DNA from: DATJPY01 sp035506135
GTDB taxonomy: Bacteria; Myxococcota_A; UBA9160; PR03
Assembly (NCBI GenBank): GCA_035506135.1
Contig: DATJPY010000031.1
Span: 124,001 to 188,000 of the forward strand
Reading direction: 5' to 3'
DNA: 64,000 bases
Shown here piece after piece: positions 32,876 to 41,158 of this stretch. The notes beneath the pieces were generated by a model. It had not been told where the DNA came from and ran no database searches. It saw nothing but the letters and a program-made list of their open reading frames with translations. A program made the translations under genes and the position numbers. Each line of letters starts with the position of its first letter. The first letter of the stretch is position 1.

Positions 32876-33517
32876 TTGCATCGGCTCTCGCTCGATCGCG
32901 GCCGGCTCGATCGCGGCCGCCGCGCCGCGCCGCTCCTCGCGGTGCAGGTCGCGGTGGCGATCGCCCCTGCGCTCGAGGCGTCTGCGCACGTCGGCCAGGG
33001 CGACGCGGGGAGCGGCTTCTCGGCGGGCTTCCTGCATCCACTGAGCGGCCTCGACCACCTGCTCGCGATGCTCGCGGTCGGGATGTGGGGCGCGCAGCTC
33101 GGCATGCCGGCGCTCTGGGTGCTGCCGGTCGCGTTTCCGCTGGTGATGGCGCTCGGCGGCGTCGCGGGGATCCTCGGTGTCCCGCTCCCGGGCGCAGAGC
33201 CCGCGATCGTGCTCTCCGTCGTCCTGCTCGGCAGCGCGATCGCACTCGGCCGGCGTCCGCCGGTATGGGTCGCCGCCGCGCTCGTCTCCTTCTTCGCGAT
33301 CTTCCACGGCTACGCGCACGGCCGCGAGCTCCCCGCGCAGGCGAGCGCGCTCCCCTTCTGCGCGGGCTTCGTCCTCGCGACCGGCGCGATCCACCTCTCC
33401 GGGATCGGGGTCGGCTTCGTGACGAAGCTCCCGCACGGCGAGGCGGCGCTGCGCGCGGGCGGCGCCGCGATAGGCCTCGCGGGCCTCCTCCTCGCATGGC
33501 AGCTCTCGGCCGGCTGA
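32876..33517 (+). CDS. HupE/UreJ-family membrane protein
   Basis: A 213-residue HupE/UreJ-type polytopic protein, a family linked to nickel or cobalt uptake. The metal-binding signature HPLSGLDHLLAMLAVGMWG (HxxxxxDH) is intact after the signal segment, and FHGYAHG, the second family motif, is near residue 142. About five to six membrane segments are visible. The start is uncertain: the TTG used gives an Arg-rich N-terminus before VQVAVAIAPALEASA, so a later start may be right. The stop overlaps the next gene by 22 bases. Confidence 0.82.
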   Translation: MHRLSLDRGRLDRGRRAAPLLAVQVAVAIAPALEASAHVGQGDAGSGFSAGFLHPLSGLDHLLAMLAVGMWGAQLGMPALWVLPVAFPLVMALGGVAGILGVPLPGAEPAIVLSVVLLGSAIALGRRPPVWVAAALVSFFAIFHGYAHGRELPAQASALPFCAGFVLATGAIHLSGIGVGFVTKLPHGEAALRAGGAAIGLAGLLLAWQLSAG

Positions 33518-34101
33518 TCGCGACGGCGCTCGCGCTCTCGCTCGTCGCCACACCGGCACAGGCGCACGGCAACTTCAACGGCGGCGACTTCTACGCCGGC
33601 CTGCTCCAGCCGATCTACCACCCCGAGTCGCTGCTGGCCGCGCTCGCGCTCGTCCTCTGGTCGACGCAGCAGACGGCGCGCGCGGGCTTCCTCGCCTGCG
33701 CGGGCTTCACGGTCGCCGTCGCTCTCGGCAGCGCGATGGCCCTGCTCGGCCAGCGGCTTCCGGGCGCGGAGTGGGGTACGCGCGCTGCGATGCTGGTGTT
33801 CGGGCCGATGGCCGCCGCGCAGCTCCGGCTCCCCGCATTCGCGGCCGCCGGGCTCGCCGCGCTGGCGGGGCTCGCGATCGGCGCCGCGGCGACTGCGCCC
33901 GAGGCCGCGCAGATCACGCGCCCCGTCCTCTGGACGCTCGGCCTGGGAGCGGGTGTGGCGCTCCTCGGTGTCTACGCAAACCAGGTCGTCTGGCGCTTCC
34001 AGGCCTTCTGGATGCAGGTCGCGGTGCGCATCGTCGGAAGCTGGATCAGCGCGATCGGACTCCTGGTGAGCGTGCTCGCGGCGAAGCGTCCTCCGCCGTA
34101 G
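33496..34101 (+). CDS. Second HupE/UreJ-like membrane protein, degenerate signature
   Basis: A 201-residue membrane protein with a signal peptide ending AQAHG, followed by YAGLLQPIYHPESLLAALALVLWS. It lines up with the HupE signature (HPxxxL) but lacks the DH pair found in its neighbour, and the FHGxAHG motif is absent. Five or six hydrophobic helices follow, with a GAEWGTRAAMLVFGPMAA loop. It overlaps the preceding HupE gene by 22 bases, so the two are probably made as partners. Confidence 0.75.
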   Translation: MAALGRLIATALALSLVATPAQAHGNFNGGDFYAGLLQPIYHPESLLAALALVLWSTQQTARAGFLACAGFTVAVALGSAMALLGQRLPGAEWGTRAAMLVFGPMAAAQLRLPAFAAAGLAALAGLAIGAAATAPEAAQITRPVLWTLGLGAGVALLGVYANQVVWRFQAFWMQVAVRIVGSWISAIGLLVSVLAAKRPPP

Positions 34102-34147
34102 ACGAGGAGGCCGCCGGCGATCGAGCCGACCGCCGCGGGTGCGCTCC

Positions 34148-35707
34148 TCAGGGCCGCATCCCCCGGGCCTTGGGCCCGAGCGCGCTCGGCAGGAGCTCGT
34201 AGGCGCGCCGCACCCACTCGACGAGCAGCGGCCTCGTGTCGCGCGGGTCGATGATCTCCTCGATGCCGAACGCCTCGGCCGTGAGCAGCGGCGAGCGCAG
34301 CCCGGCGAGCTGCGCCTCGAGCTCCGCGCGCAGCTTGTCGGGATCCGGCGCCGCCTCGATGCGCCGGCGGTAGGCGGCCTCGACCCCGCCCTCGATCGGC
34401 AGCGAGCCCCACTCGCCCGAGGGCCAGGCGTAGCGGAGGTTCAGCCCGTGGTGTCGGCCGTGACCCGCGCCGGCGACGCCGAACACGCGCCGCACGATCA
34501 CCGAGCACCACGGCACGCTCGCCTGGTAGACCGCAGCGAGCGCGCGCACGCCGGCGCGGATGGTGCCGCGCCGCTCGGCCTCGACGCCGATCTCGAAGCC
34601 CGGGTTGTCGACGAAGCTCACGACCGGCAGGTGGAAGGTGTCGCAGAGGTCGACGAAGCGCGCCCACTTCTCCGCGGCGTCCGCATCGACGGCGGCCGCG
34701 CGCTGGCGCGGGTCGTTGGCGAGGACGCCGACCGGGACGCCGTCGAGGCGCGCGAGCGCGGTGAGGAGCGGCCGCCCGAAGTATCGCCCGATCTCGAACA
34801 CCGAGCCGCGGTCGAGCACGAGCTCGAGGAGCCGGCGCACGTCGTGGGGCTTGCGGCGGTCGCGCGGCACGAGCGAGAGCAGCTCCTCCTCGCGGCGCGC
34901 CGGGTCGTCGCTCGCCGGTGCGCGCGGTGGCATCTCCCAGACCGAGGTGGGGAGATACGAGAGGAAGCGCCGCATCTGTGCGAACGCCTCGTCCTCGCTG
35001 GCAGCCTCGTTGTCGACCGCGCCGCTGCCGCGCGCGTGGATCGCGGCGCCGCCCAGCTCCTCCTTGGTCACCTCGCGCCCGAAGGCGCGGCGCACCACCG
35101 GCGGGCCCGCGACGAAGACCTGGCTCGTGCCGCGCACCATCACCGAGAAGTGGGACGCGGCGACGCGCGCGGCGCCGAGCCCGGCGACGGGGCCGAGCGC
35201 GGCGGCGACCACGGGCACGCTCGAGAGCAGCTCGACCGACACCTCCCAGTCCGGGATCGCCGGCACGTAGGAGCGACGCAGCGTTGCGTTGGTCTTGACC
35301 GAGCCGCCGCCGCCGGTGCCGTCGACCAGGCGCACCAGGGGGAGCCGCAGCTCGCGCGCGGCCCGCTCCGCCCAGCCCATCTTGTTGCCGATCGCGCCAT
35401 CGGCCGCGCCGCCGCGCACCGTGAAGTCGTCGCCGCCGACCACGACGGGGCGACCCTCGATGCGGCCGCGCCCGCACACGAAGTTCGACGGCGTGAAGGC
35501 GCGGAGCTGCCCCTCTCCGCCGTACTCGGCGCGGCCCGCGAGCACGCCGGTCTCGTGGAACGAGCGCGGGTCCAGCAGACGCTCGATGCGCTCGCGCACG
35601 GTGAGGCGGCCGGCCTCTCTCGCGCGCGCAACGCGCTCGGGCCCGCCCATCTGCCGGGCGAGCTCCGCGCGCGCGGCGATCTCCTCGAGCTCCGGCTTCC
35701 AGCTCAT
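34148..35707 (-). CDS. Acyl-CoA carboxylase carboxyltransferase (beta) subunit
   Basis: A 519-residue biotin-dependent carboxyltransferase (propionyl-/methylcrotonyl-/acetyl-CoA type). N-terminal region: RLTVRERIERLLDPRSFHE, FTVRGGAADGAIGNKM and LVDGTGGGGSVK. C-terminal region: FEIGRYFGRPLLTALARLDGVPVGVLAND, FVDLCDTFHLPVVSFVDNPGF, then FGVAGAGHGRHHGL. It moves CO2 from carboxybiotin to an acyl-CoA. No biotin carboxylase or carrier gene is in view, so the partner is elsewhere. Confidence 0.93.
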   Translation of the reverse strand: MSWKPELEEIAARAELARQMGGPERVARAREAGRLTVRERIERLLDPRSFHETGVLAGRAEYGGEGQLRAFTPSNFVCGRGRIEGRPVVVGGDDFTVRGGAADGAIGNKMGWAERAARELRLPLVRLVDGTGGGGSVKTNATLRRSYVPAIPDWEVSVELLSSVPVVAAALGPVAGLGAARVAASHFSVMVRGTSQVFVAGPPVVRRAFGREVTKEELGGAAIHARGSGAVDNEAASEDEAFAQMRRFLSYLPTSVWEMPPRAPASDDPARREEELLSLVPRDRRKPHDVRRLLELVLDRGSVFEIGRYFGRPLLTALARLDGVPVGVLANDPRQRAAAVDADAAEKWARFVDLCDTFHLPVVSFVDNPGFEIGVEAERRGTIRAGVRALAAVYQASVPWCSVIVRRVFGVAGAGHGRHHGLNLRYAWPSGEWGSLPIEGGVEAAYRRRIEAAPDPDKLRAELEAQLAGLRSPLLTAEAFGIEEIIDPRDTRPLLVEWVRRAYELLPSALGPKARGMRP

Positions 35708-35811
35708 GGTGCTGCGGGCTTCACGCTCATCGCGAGCGGCAGCTTAGCTCCACGGTCCCGCAACTGGAGTCGGTCGATGGCCGGCCGATACGTAGGCAGG
35801 GAGACCCCTTC

Positions 35812-37284
35812 ATGCCGAGAGCCGTCCTCCTCGCCCTGCTCGTCGCAGCGAGCGCGGCGACACCGGCCGCCGCTGCGACCTACGACGTGGGCCCAGGCCA
35901 GCCGCTCGCCACCATCGGTGCCGTGCCGTGGGCGACGCTCGGGCCGGGCGACCTGGTGCAGATCCACTGGCAGGCGCAGCCCTACCGCGAGAAGTGGGTG
36001 ATCGACCGCTCGGGCACGGCGCTCGCCCCGATCGTGGTGCGCGGCGTGCTCGGGCCGGGCGGCGAGCGGCCGGTCGTCTCCGGCGACGGCGCCACGACGC
36101 CGGCCCCGCTCGATTTCTGGGGCGAGGAGCGCGGCGTCATCAAGGTCGGCGGCTCCAACGTGCCCGCCGACTCGCTGCCCTCGTGGATCGTGATCGAGAA
36201 CCTCGACGTGCGCTCGGGCTACGCAGGCTACAGCTTCACCAACGACCAGGGCGCACAGCAGAGCTACGCGGAGAACGCCGCCTCGATCTACGTCGAGAAG
36301 GCGCAGCATCTCGTGATCCGGAACTGCGTCATCAGCGACTCCGGCAACGGGCTCTTCATCGGCGCCTTCGACGGCGACACGCAGGACATGCTGATCGAGG
36401 ACAACTGGATCTACGGCAACGGCAACGCCGCCAGCGCCTTCGAGCACAATACCTACACCGAGGCGCTCGGGATCACCTATCAGGGCAACCGCTTCGGGCC
36501 GCTGCGCGCGGGCGCGCTGGGCAACAACCTGAAGGACCGCTCGGCGGGATTGGTCGTCCGCTACAACTGGATCGAGGGCGGCAACCGCGAGCTCGACCTC
36601 GTCGACGCCGAGGACAGCATGGTGCTCGTCGACGACCCCAGCTACCACACGACCTTCGTCTACGGCAACGTGCTGATCGAGCCGGACGGCAACGACAACA
36701 GCCAGATCGCCCACTACGGCGGCGACAGCGGCGACGAGACCATCTACCGCAAGGGCACGCTCTACTTCTACGCCAACACGCTGGTCTCGACCCGCAGCGG
36801 CAACACCACGCTGCTGCGGCTCTCGACGAACGACGAGTCCGCCGACGTGCGCGACAACATCCTCTACGTCACGGCCTCGGGCGGCGCGCTCGCGATGCTC
36901 GACTCCGACGGCGCGCTCGCGATGACCCACAACTGGCTCAAGCCCGGCTGGGTCTCGAGTCACGGCGGGCTCGGCGGCACGATCGACGACGACGGAACCA
37001 GCGTGCTGGGCGCGTCGCCCGGCTTCGCCGACGCGGCCTCGCAGGACTTCCACCTGCTGCCGACCTCGGCCGCCGTCGACGCGGGCACTGCGCTCGCCGC
37101 CGCGGTGCTGCCGGCCAACGGGGTGACGCGGGAGTACGTCGAGCACCAGGCGGGGGAGCCGCGGCCCGTCGTCGGTCCCCTCGACCTCGGAGCCTTCGAG
37201 GTACCGGAGCCCGACGCAGCCGCTCGCTCGGCCGCGGTGCTGGTCGCGCTCGTTTCGCTCTCCATGCTTCGCCGTCGCGGCTGA
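35812..37284 (+). CDS. Exported right-handed beta-helix protein with PEP-CTERM-like tail
   Basis: A 490-residue secreted protein. The signal peptide ends TPAAAATY. The middle (about 40-430) has repeated short strands and Asn/Gly turns (VIRNCVISDSGNGLFIG, EDNWIYGNGNA, VRYNWIEGG), typical of parallel beta-helix proteins such as pectate-lyase-like families. The C-terminus has VPEP, a hydrophobic helix and a terminal MLRRRG, a PEP-CTERM sorting signal for exosortase. The substrate is unknown; a surface polysaccharide is plausible. Upstream is GGGAG before the ATG. Confidence 0.85.
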   Translation: MPRAVLLALLVAASAATPAAAATYDVGPGQPLATIGAVPWATLGPGDLVQIHWQAQPYREKWVIDRSGTALAPIVVRGVLGPGGERPVVSGDGATTPAPLDFWGEERGVIKVGGSNVPADSLPSWIVIENLDVRSGYAGYSFTNDQGAQQSYAENAASIYVEKAQHLVIRNCVISDSGNGLFIGAFDGDTQDMLIEDNWIYGNGNAASAFEHNTYTEALGITYQGNRFGPLRAGALGNNLKDRSAGLVVRYNWIEGGNRELDLVDAEDSMVLVDDPSYHTTFVYGNVLIEPDGNDNSQIAHYGGDSGDETIYRKGTLYFYANTLVSTRSGNTTLLRLSTNDESADVRDNILYVTASGGALAMLDSDGALAMTHNWLKPGWVSSHGGLGGTIDDDGTSVLGASPGFADAASQDFHLLPTSAAVDAGTALAAAVLPANGVTREYVEHQAGEPRPVVGPLDLGAFEVPEPDAAARSAAVLVALVSLSMLRRRG

Positions 37285-37292
37285 CCGCCCGC

Positions 37293-37298
37293 TACCCT
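37293..37298 (+). promoter_or_regulatory. -10 element (TACCCT) upstream of the second HAD gene
   Basis: TACCCT ends 9 bases before the ATG at 37308 with no SD between; a leaderless or nearly leaderless start is likely. Confidence 0.4.
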
Positions 37299-37307
37299 CG
37301 GCCTCGC

Positions 37308-38105
37308 ATGAAGCTCCTCGCGCTCGACTTCGACGGCGTGATCGCGGACTCGGCACCCGAGGCGTTCGCGGTGGCGACGCGCACCTTCTGCGAGCTGCGT
37401 CCCGACACGGCGCTGCGTCATGCGGACGAGCGGGGGCTCTACCGCGACTTCCTCGCGCTGATGCCGCTCGGCAATCGCGCCGAGGACTACGGGGCGGCGC
37501 TTGCGGCGATCGAGGTGGGCGCGGCGGTGCCCGACCAGGCCGCATACGACGCCTTCCGCGCGTCGCTCGACCCGCGCTGGCTGCGCCAGTACCACCAGCG
37601 CTTCTACCGGGTGCGCGACGCGCTCTCGGAGGCCGACCGCGCGGCGTGGCTCGCGCTGCTGCGCCCATATCCCGATCTGGTGTCGCTGCTCCGCCGGCGC
37701 GCCGGGAGCGCTCGCTACGCGATCGCTACCGCCAAGGACCGGCGCTCCGTCGCGATCCTGCTCGCCGAGTGGGGCATCGCCGACCTCTTCGCGTCCGACG
37801 CGATCCTCGACAAGGAGACCGGCGTCGCGAAGACCGCGCATCTCGAGCACCTGTCGCGGGCGTTCGGCGTCGATCCGCCCGAGATCACGTTCGTCGACGA
37901 CAAGGTCAACCACCTGGAGGCGGCGGCCCCCCTCGGCGTGCGATGCGCGCTCGCGGCGTGGGGCTACAACGGACCGCGCGAGCACGCGCTGGCGCGCGCG
38001 CGCGGCTACCTGGTCTGCACGCTCGCGAATCTCGAGTCGCAGCTCTTCGATCGCGGGGTTGGCGGTGGAGCTGCGAGCGGGTGGGGAGACCGGGGCTTGA
38101 CATGA
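37308..38105 (+). CDS. HAD-superfamily hydrolase
   Basis: A 265-residue HAD phosphatase with intact motif I (LALDFDGVIADS), a helical cap, the Ser/Thr-Lys region ATAKDRRSVAIL, and motif IV FVDDKVNHLEAA. This resembles phosphoglycolate phosphatase-like proteins. The C-terminal 25 residues are Gly-rich and unremarkable. The substrate is unknown. It follows the beta-helix gene by 23 bases. Confidence 0.85.
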   Translation: MKLLALDFDGVIADSAPEAFAVATRTFCELRPDTALRHADERGLYRDFLALMPLGNRAEDYGAALAAIEVGAAVPDQAAYDAFRASLDPRWLRQYHQRFYRVRDALSEADRAAWLALLRPYPDLVSLLRRRAGSARYAIATAKDRRSVAILLAEWGIADLFASDAILDKETGVAKTAHLEHLSRAFGVDPPEITFVDDKVNHLEAAAPLGVRCALAAWGYNGPREHALARARGYLVCTLANLESQLFDRGVGGGAASGWGDRGLT

Positions 38106-38152
38106 GACGCCGGATGGCGCACACGGGCCCACGCAGCCGCGGAGGTGAGACG

Positions 38153-38710
38153 ATGAGCCAGGCCGGCGTCCAGCACGAGGTCGCTACTCCTGACTCCGCC
38201 AGCAGCACGTTCGGCCAGCGCATGCTCGGCGCCGCGCGGCTCGACGGCGCCACCTTCGACGAGATCGCGCGCAGCCCGAACGCGCTGGGGCAGGCCGCCG
38301 CAGTCGTGGCGCTGGCCGCCGTGGCGAGCTCGTTCGCATCGCCGGAGCGCACCACGACGCTCACCGCCGTCTTCGGCGCGCTGGCGATCGCGAGCGCCTG
38401 GCTGCTCGGCGCGGGGCTCCTCTGGGTGGGGGCGCGGCAGCAGGTCCCGTACGCGATGCTGCTCCGCACCGTGGGCTTCGCCATGACGCCGCTCACGCTC
38501 GTCGTCCTCGAAGTCGTTCCGCTCGGCCCGGGTCGCTACGTGGTCGCCCTGCTCTCAACGGCTCTCTTCGTGGCGGCGCTGGTGGTCGGAACGCGCCAGG
38601 CCCTTCGCGTGTCGGTCGGAACTGCCGCGCTCCTCTGCGCCCCCTTGCTCATCTTGTGCGTGCTGCTTCCGGCCATGCTCCAGTACCTCGCCTCCCTGTT
38701 GGGCGTCTGA
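38153..38710 (+). CDS. Yip1-like multispanning membrane protein
   Basis: A 185-residue integral membrane protein. The ATG at 38153 was chosen because GGAGGTGA lies just upstream. A hydrophilic N-terminus (about 45 residues) has RMLGAARLDGATFDEIARSP, then five hydrophobic helices, and ends LLILCVLLPAMLQYLASLLGV. The layout and helix content are like YIP1/DUF1282 domain proteins. Function is unknown. Confidence 0.72.
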   Translation: MSQAGVQHEVATPDSASSTFGQRMLGAARLDGATFDEIARSPNALGQAAAVVALAAVASSFASPERTTTLTAVFGALAIASAWLLGAGLLWVGARQQVPYAMLLRTVGFAMTPLTLVVLEVVPLGPGRYVVALLSTALFVAALVVGTRQALRVSVGTAALLCAPLLILCVLLPAMLQYLASLLGV

Positions 38711-38773
38711 CGGCGCACACGCCGCTGTGCCTTGGCGCCGGCGGGCGGGCGCCCTACCTTTCGCGCCGCCGCC

Positions 38774-39331
38774 ATGGACCTCGACTTCCACCTGCACGCA
38801 GAGCGAACCCCGAACCCGAACAGCGTGAAGTGGGTGCTCTCGAAGCCCCTGGTCGACGCGGGTCGCAGCGCGCACTTCGAGGCGTCGCCGAGCCCGGCGC
38901 TCTCGCCCCTGGCCGCGCGCCTGTTCGCCGTGGACGGCGTGGTGGGCGTCTTCCTGGCCCGCAACTTCGTCACCGTGACCAAGCGCGAGGAGCTCGAGTG
39001 GCCGGCGCTCGCGCAGCCGCTGGTCGACGTGCTGAAGGCGTTCGCCGCGAGCGGGGAGACTGCCCTTGGCCCCGACTTCGACGGCCAGCGTGCCGAGTCG
39101 GAGAGCGAGGTCGAGCTGCGCATCCAGCGCATCCTCGACGAGGAGATCCGGCCCTACGTGGCGCAGGATGGCGGCGACGTCATCTTCGCGGGCTTCCGCG
39201 ACGGACGCGTCGAGCTGTACCTGCAGGGCTCGTGCAGCGGCTGCCCGAGCTCGCTCGCGACGCTGAAGCTCGGCATCGAGAGCCGGCTGCGCGAGGCCGT
39301 GCCCGAGGTCGAGGAGGTGGTGGCGGTCTGA
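38774..39331 (+). CDS. Nfu/NifU-like Fe-S scaffold protein
   Basis: A 185-residue Nfu protein. The N-terminal Scaffold_N domain (1-85) has the family's ERTPNPNSVKW. The C-terminal NifU-type domain has IRPYVAQDGGDVIF and the cluster-binding CSGC of LQGSCSGCPSS. It assembles or carries [4Fe-4S] clusters and would serve the Fe-S proteins seen here. The ATG at 38774 gives the canonical N-terminus; TACCTT lies 13 bases upstream. Confidence 0.94.
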   Translation: MDLDFHLHAERTPNPNSVKWVLSKPLVDAGRSAHFEASPSPALSPLAARLFAVDGVVGVFLARNFVTVTKREELEWPALAQPLVDVLKAFAASGETALGPDFDGQRAESESEVELRIQRILDEEIRPYVAQDGGDVIFAGFRDGRVELYLQGSCSGCPSSLATLKLGIESRLREAVPEVEEVVAV

Positions 39332-39362
39332 GGCCATCGAAGCAGGCAGCCTCGTGCGCCGT

Positions 39363-39425
39363 CCCCCCGGTCGCGCGGGCGTTCAGGTCGGTGCCCGAGC
39401 GGCCGACGAGAGACTGACCGGGGGG
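39363..39425 (+). promoter_or_regulatory. Long-range stem that can mask the transpeptidase ribosome binding site
   Basis: CCCCCCGGTC (39363-39372) is the exact complement of GACCGGGGGG (39416-39425). The right arm contains the G-run that serves as Shine-Dalgarno for the GTG at 39431, and the 43-base loop can itself fold (GTCGG/CCGAC). Confidence 0.45.
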
Positions 39426-39430
39426 AATCC

Positions 39431-40972
39431 GTGTACCGAAGATCGATCAGGGGCCCAGCCGCGGCGGATGCCCGCGGCCGCCTCGAGCTGCGCCGCCGGC
39501 GCATGACCCGGCGCGGGCGCCTCACCATGGCCGTCCTGCTCGCGATGGGCTTCGCCTCGGGCTGGTGGGCAGCCCAGCAGGTCGCAGCCTCGATGGCGCG
39601 CCCCGATTCCACCGAGCTCGTGGTGGCGGCGGCCTCCGGGGACAAGCAAGCCGCCGCGCCCGCTCCGCAGGCCCAGGCTCCCCAGGCCGCGTCGCCGCCC
39701 GCCGCCGCGGCGCCGGTGGAGCCGCCGGCACCGAGCGCGGCTGCGCAGCTCGCGCGCATCGCGCCGAGCGAGCCTCCCTCCGCCGGGATGCCGGTGCCCG
39801 TCCCGCCCGAGCCGCCGGCGGTGCCCGACGAGATCCTGGGCCGTCTCCCGCCCACGGCGCGCGGTGCCGCGGCCCCGGCGGTCGCGGGCGAGCACGTGGT
39901 CGAGCGCGTTCCTGCCCCGGCTGGCGCCGCCGAGATCCAGGGTCCGCTCGAGGTCGAGTACACGCTCGATCCCCGGCTCAACGGCCGCGTGGCGGAGATC
40001 CTGCGCCGGCAGCAGGTCGAGCTCGCCCACGTGATCGTGCTCGACCCGAACGACGGGCGCGTCCTCGCCTACGTGTCGACCGACCCCACCTCGTTCCCCG
40101 CCACACGCGCCTACCCGATGGCGTCGCTGATGAAGGTGGTGACGGCGGCCGCCGTGCTGCAGCGCGATCCCGACGTGACGCAGCGGCCGTGCGTGTTCGT
40201 CGGCAGCCCGTACCACCTGACTGCGAGCCTGCTCAACCCGCCGCGTTACGGTCACATCGCGACCTTCGAGCACGCGCTCGCGACCTCCAACAACCAGTGC
40301 TTCGCGCAGCTCGCCGTCCACGAGCTCGGCGCCTCCTCGGTGATCGACGAGCTACACCGCCTCGGCGTGCTCGAATCGCCGGCACCGGGCCACCCGAGCG
40401 GCGAGCTCGATCCGGTCGAGACGCCGCTCGATCTGGGCGAGCTCGGCTCGGGCCTCGCCGGAACGCGCATCGCGCCGCTCACCGCGGCGCGCCTGGCGGC
40501 GACGCTTGCGGACGGGCGCATCGTGGCACCGCGCTGGATCGCGCGCGTCACCGACGCGAGCGGTCTCGCGCTCGCGCTGCCGGGTGCGCTGCAGCCGCGC
40601 CCCGCGCTCGATATGCAGACCACGCGCTCGCTGCGCGACATGCTGGTCGAGACCACCGAGAGCGGGACGGCGAGCCGCGGCTTCCATCCGGGCGGCCGGG
40701 CGATGCTCGGTCCCATCCGCGTCGCCGGAAAGACCGGAAGCCTGAACGGGACCGACCCGGGCGGCCGCTACGAGTGGTTCATCGGCGTCGCGCCGGCCGA
40801 CGATCCGCGCGTCGCCGTGGCGGCGCTCGTCGTGAACCGCGGGCGCTGGCGGCGGAGCGCATCGCACCTCGCAGCCGAGGTGCTGCAGGCGGTGTTCTGC
40901 AGCGACGGCGTGTGCCGGGACGAGGGCCGGCGCAGCGCGCTCCGCGCCGGGCGCGCGTCCCACTCGGGCTAG
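39431..40972 (+). CDS. Penicillin-binding transpeptidase
   Basis: A 513-residue monofunctional transpeptidase. A short basic cytoplasmic tail and one membrane helix (about 32-52) are followed by a long Ala/Pro-rich periplasmic linker (70-170). The transpeptidase domain has the three active-site motifs: SLMK (Ser232, Lys235), SNN (286-288) and KTGS near 435. There is no transglycosylase or dimerisation domain, so it is smaller than class B PBPs of the PBP2/3 type. It cross-links peptidoglycan or may act as a D,D-transpeptidase variant; beta-lactams should acylate it. The start is GTG with GGGGGG upstream. Confidence 0.9.
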   Translation: MYRRSIRGPAAADARGRLELRRRRMTRRGRLTMAVLLAMGFASGWWAAQQVAASMARPDSTELVVAAASGDKQAAAPAPQAQAPQAASPPAAAAPVEPPAPSAAAQLARIAPSEPPSAGMPVPVPPEPPAVPDEILGRLPPTARGAAAPAVAGEHVVERVPAPAGAAEIQGPLEVEYTLDPRLNGRVAEILRRQQVELAHVIVLDPNDGRVLAYVSTDPTSFPATRAYPMASLMKVVTAAAVLQRDPDVTQRPCVFVGSPYHLTASLLNPPRYGHIATFEHALATSNNQCFAQLAVHELGASSVIDELHRLGVLESPAPGHPSGELDPVETPLDLGELGSGLAGTRIAPLTAARLAATLADGRIVAPRWIARVTDASGLALALPGALQPRPALDMQTTRSLRDMLVETTESGTASRGFHPGGRAMLGPIRVAGKTGSLNGTDPGGRYEWFIGVAPADDPRVAVAALVVNRGRWRRSASHLAAEVLQAVFCSDGVCRDEGRRSALRAGRASHSG

Positions 40973-40981
40973 CCCGGAGCT

Positions 40982-41092
40982 CTATCCGCGGCGCGACTGC
41001 GTGCGGGCGGCCTTGCGGCGCTCGACCTGGCGCTTGCGCTGGATGGCGCGCGCGTGGCGCTTCCGCTTCTGCTTGCTCTTGCTGCGCGCCAT
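40982..41092 (-). CDS. Very basic 36-residue microprotein
   Basis: Starts MARSKSKQKRKRHARAIQRK. About half of all residues are Lys or Arg and only one acidic residue is present, so it should bind RNA or DNA, most likely rRNA. It stands behind its own near-consensus promoter (41121-41149) and a GGGG before the ATG, which argues for strong expression. It resembles in character the tiny basic ribosomal proteins (bTHX, L36) but I cannot match it to one. It lies between two convergent/adjacent genes, 9 bases from the transpeptidase stop. Confidence 0.78.
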   Translation of the reverse strand: MARSKSKQKRKRHARAIQRKRQVERRKAARTQSRRG

Positions 41093-41120
41093 CGGCGACC
41101 CCGCGTCTGGAAGAGGCGGA

Positions 41121-41149
41121 TTTGTACCAGAGCGCGCGCGCCTTGTCAG
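41121..41149 (-). promoter_or_regulatory. Near-consensus sigma-70 promoter of the basic microprotein gene
   Basis: CTGACA (41149-41144), an exact 17-base spacer and TACAAA (41126-41121) on the reverse strand. It is the best-spaced promoter in the window. The leader would be about 20 bases. Confidence 0.65.
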
Positions 41150-41158
41150 GATCGGCGC

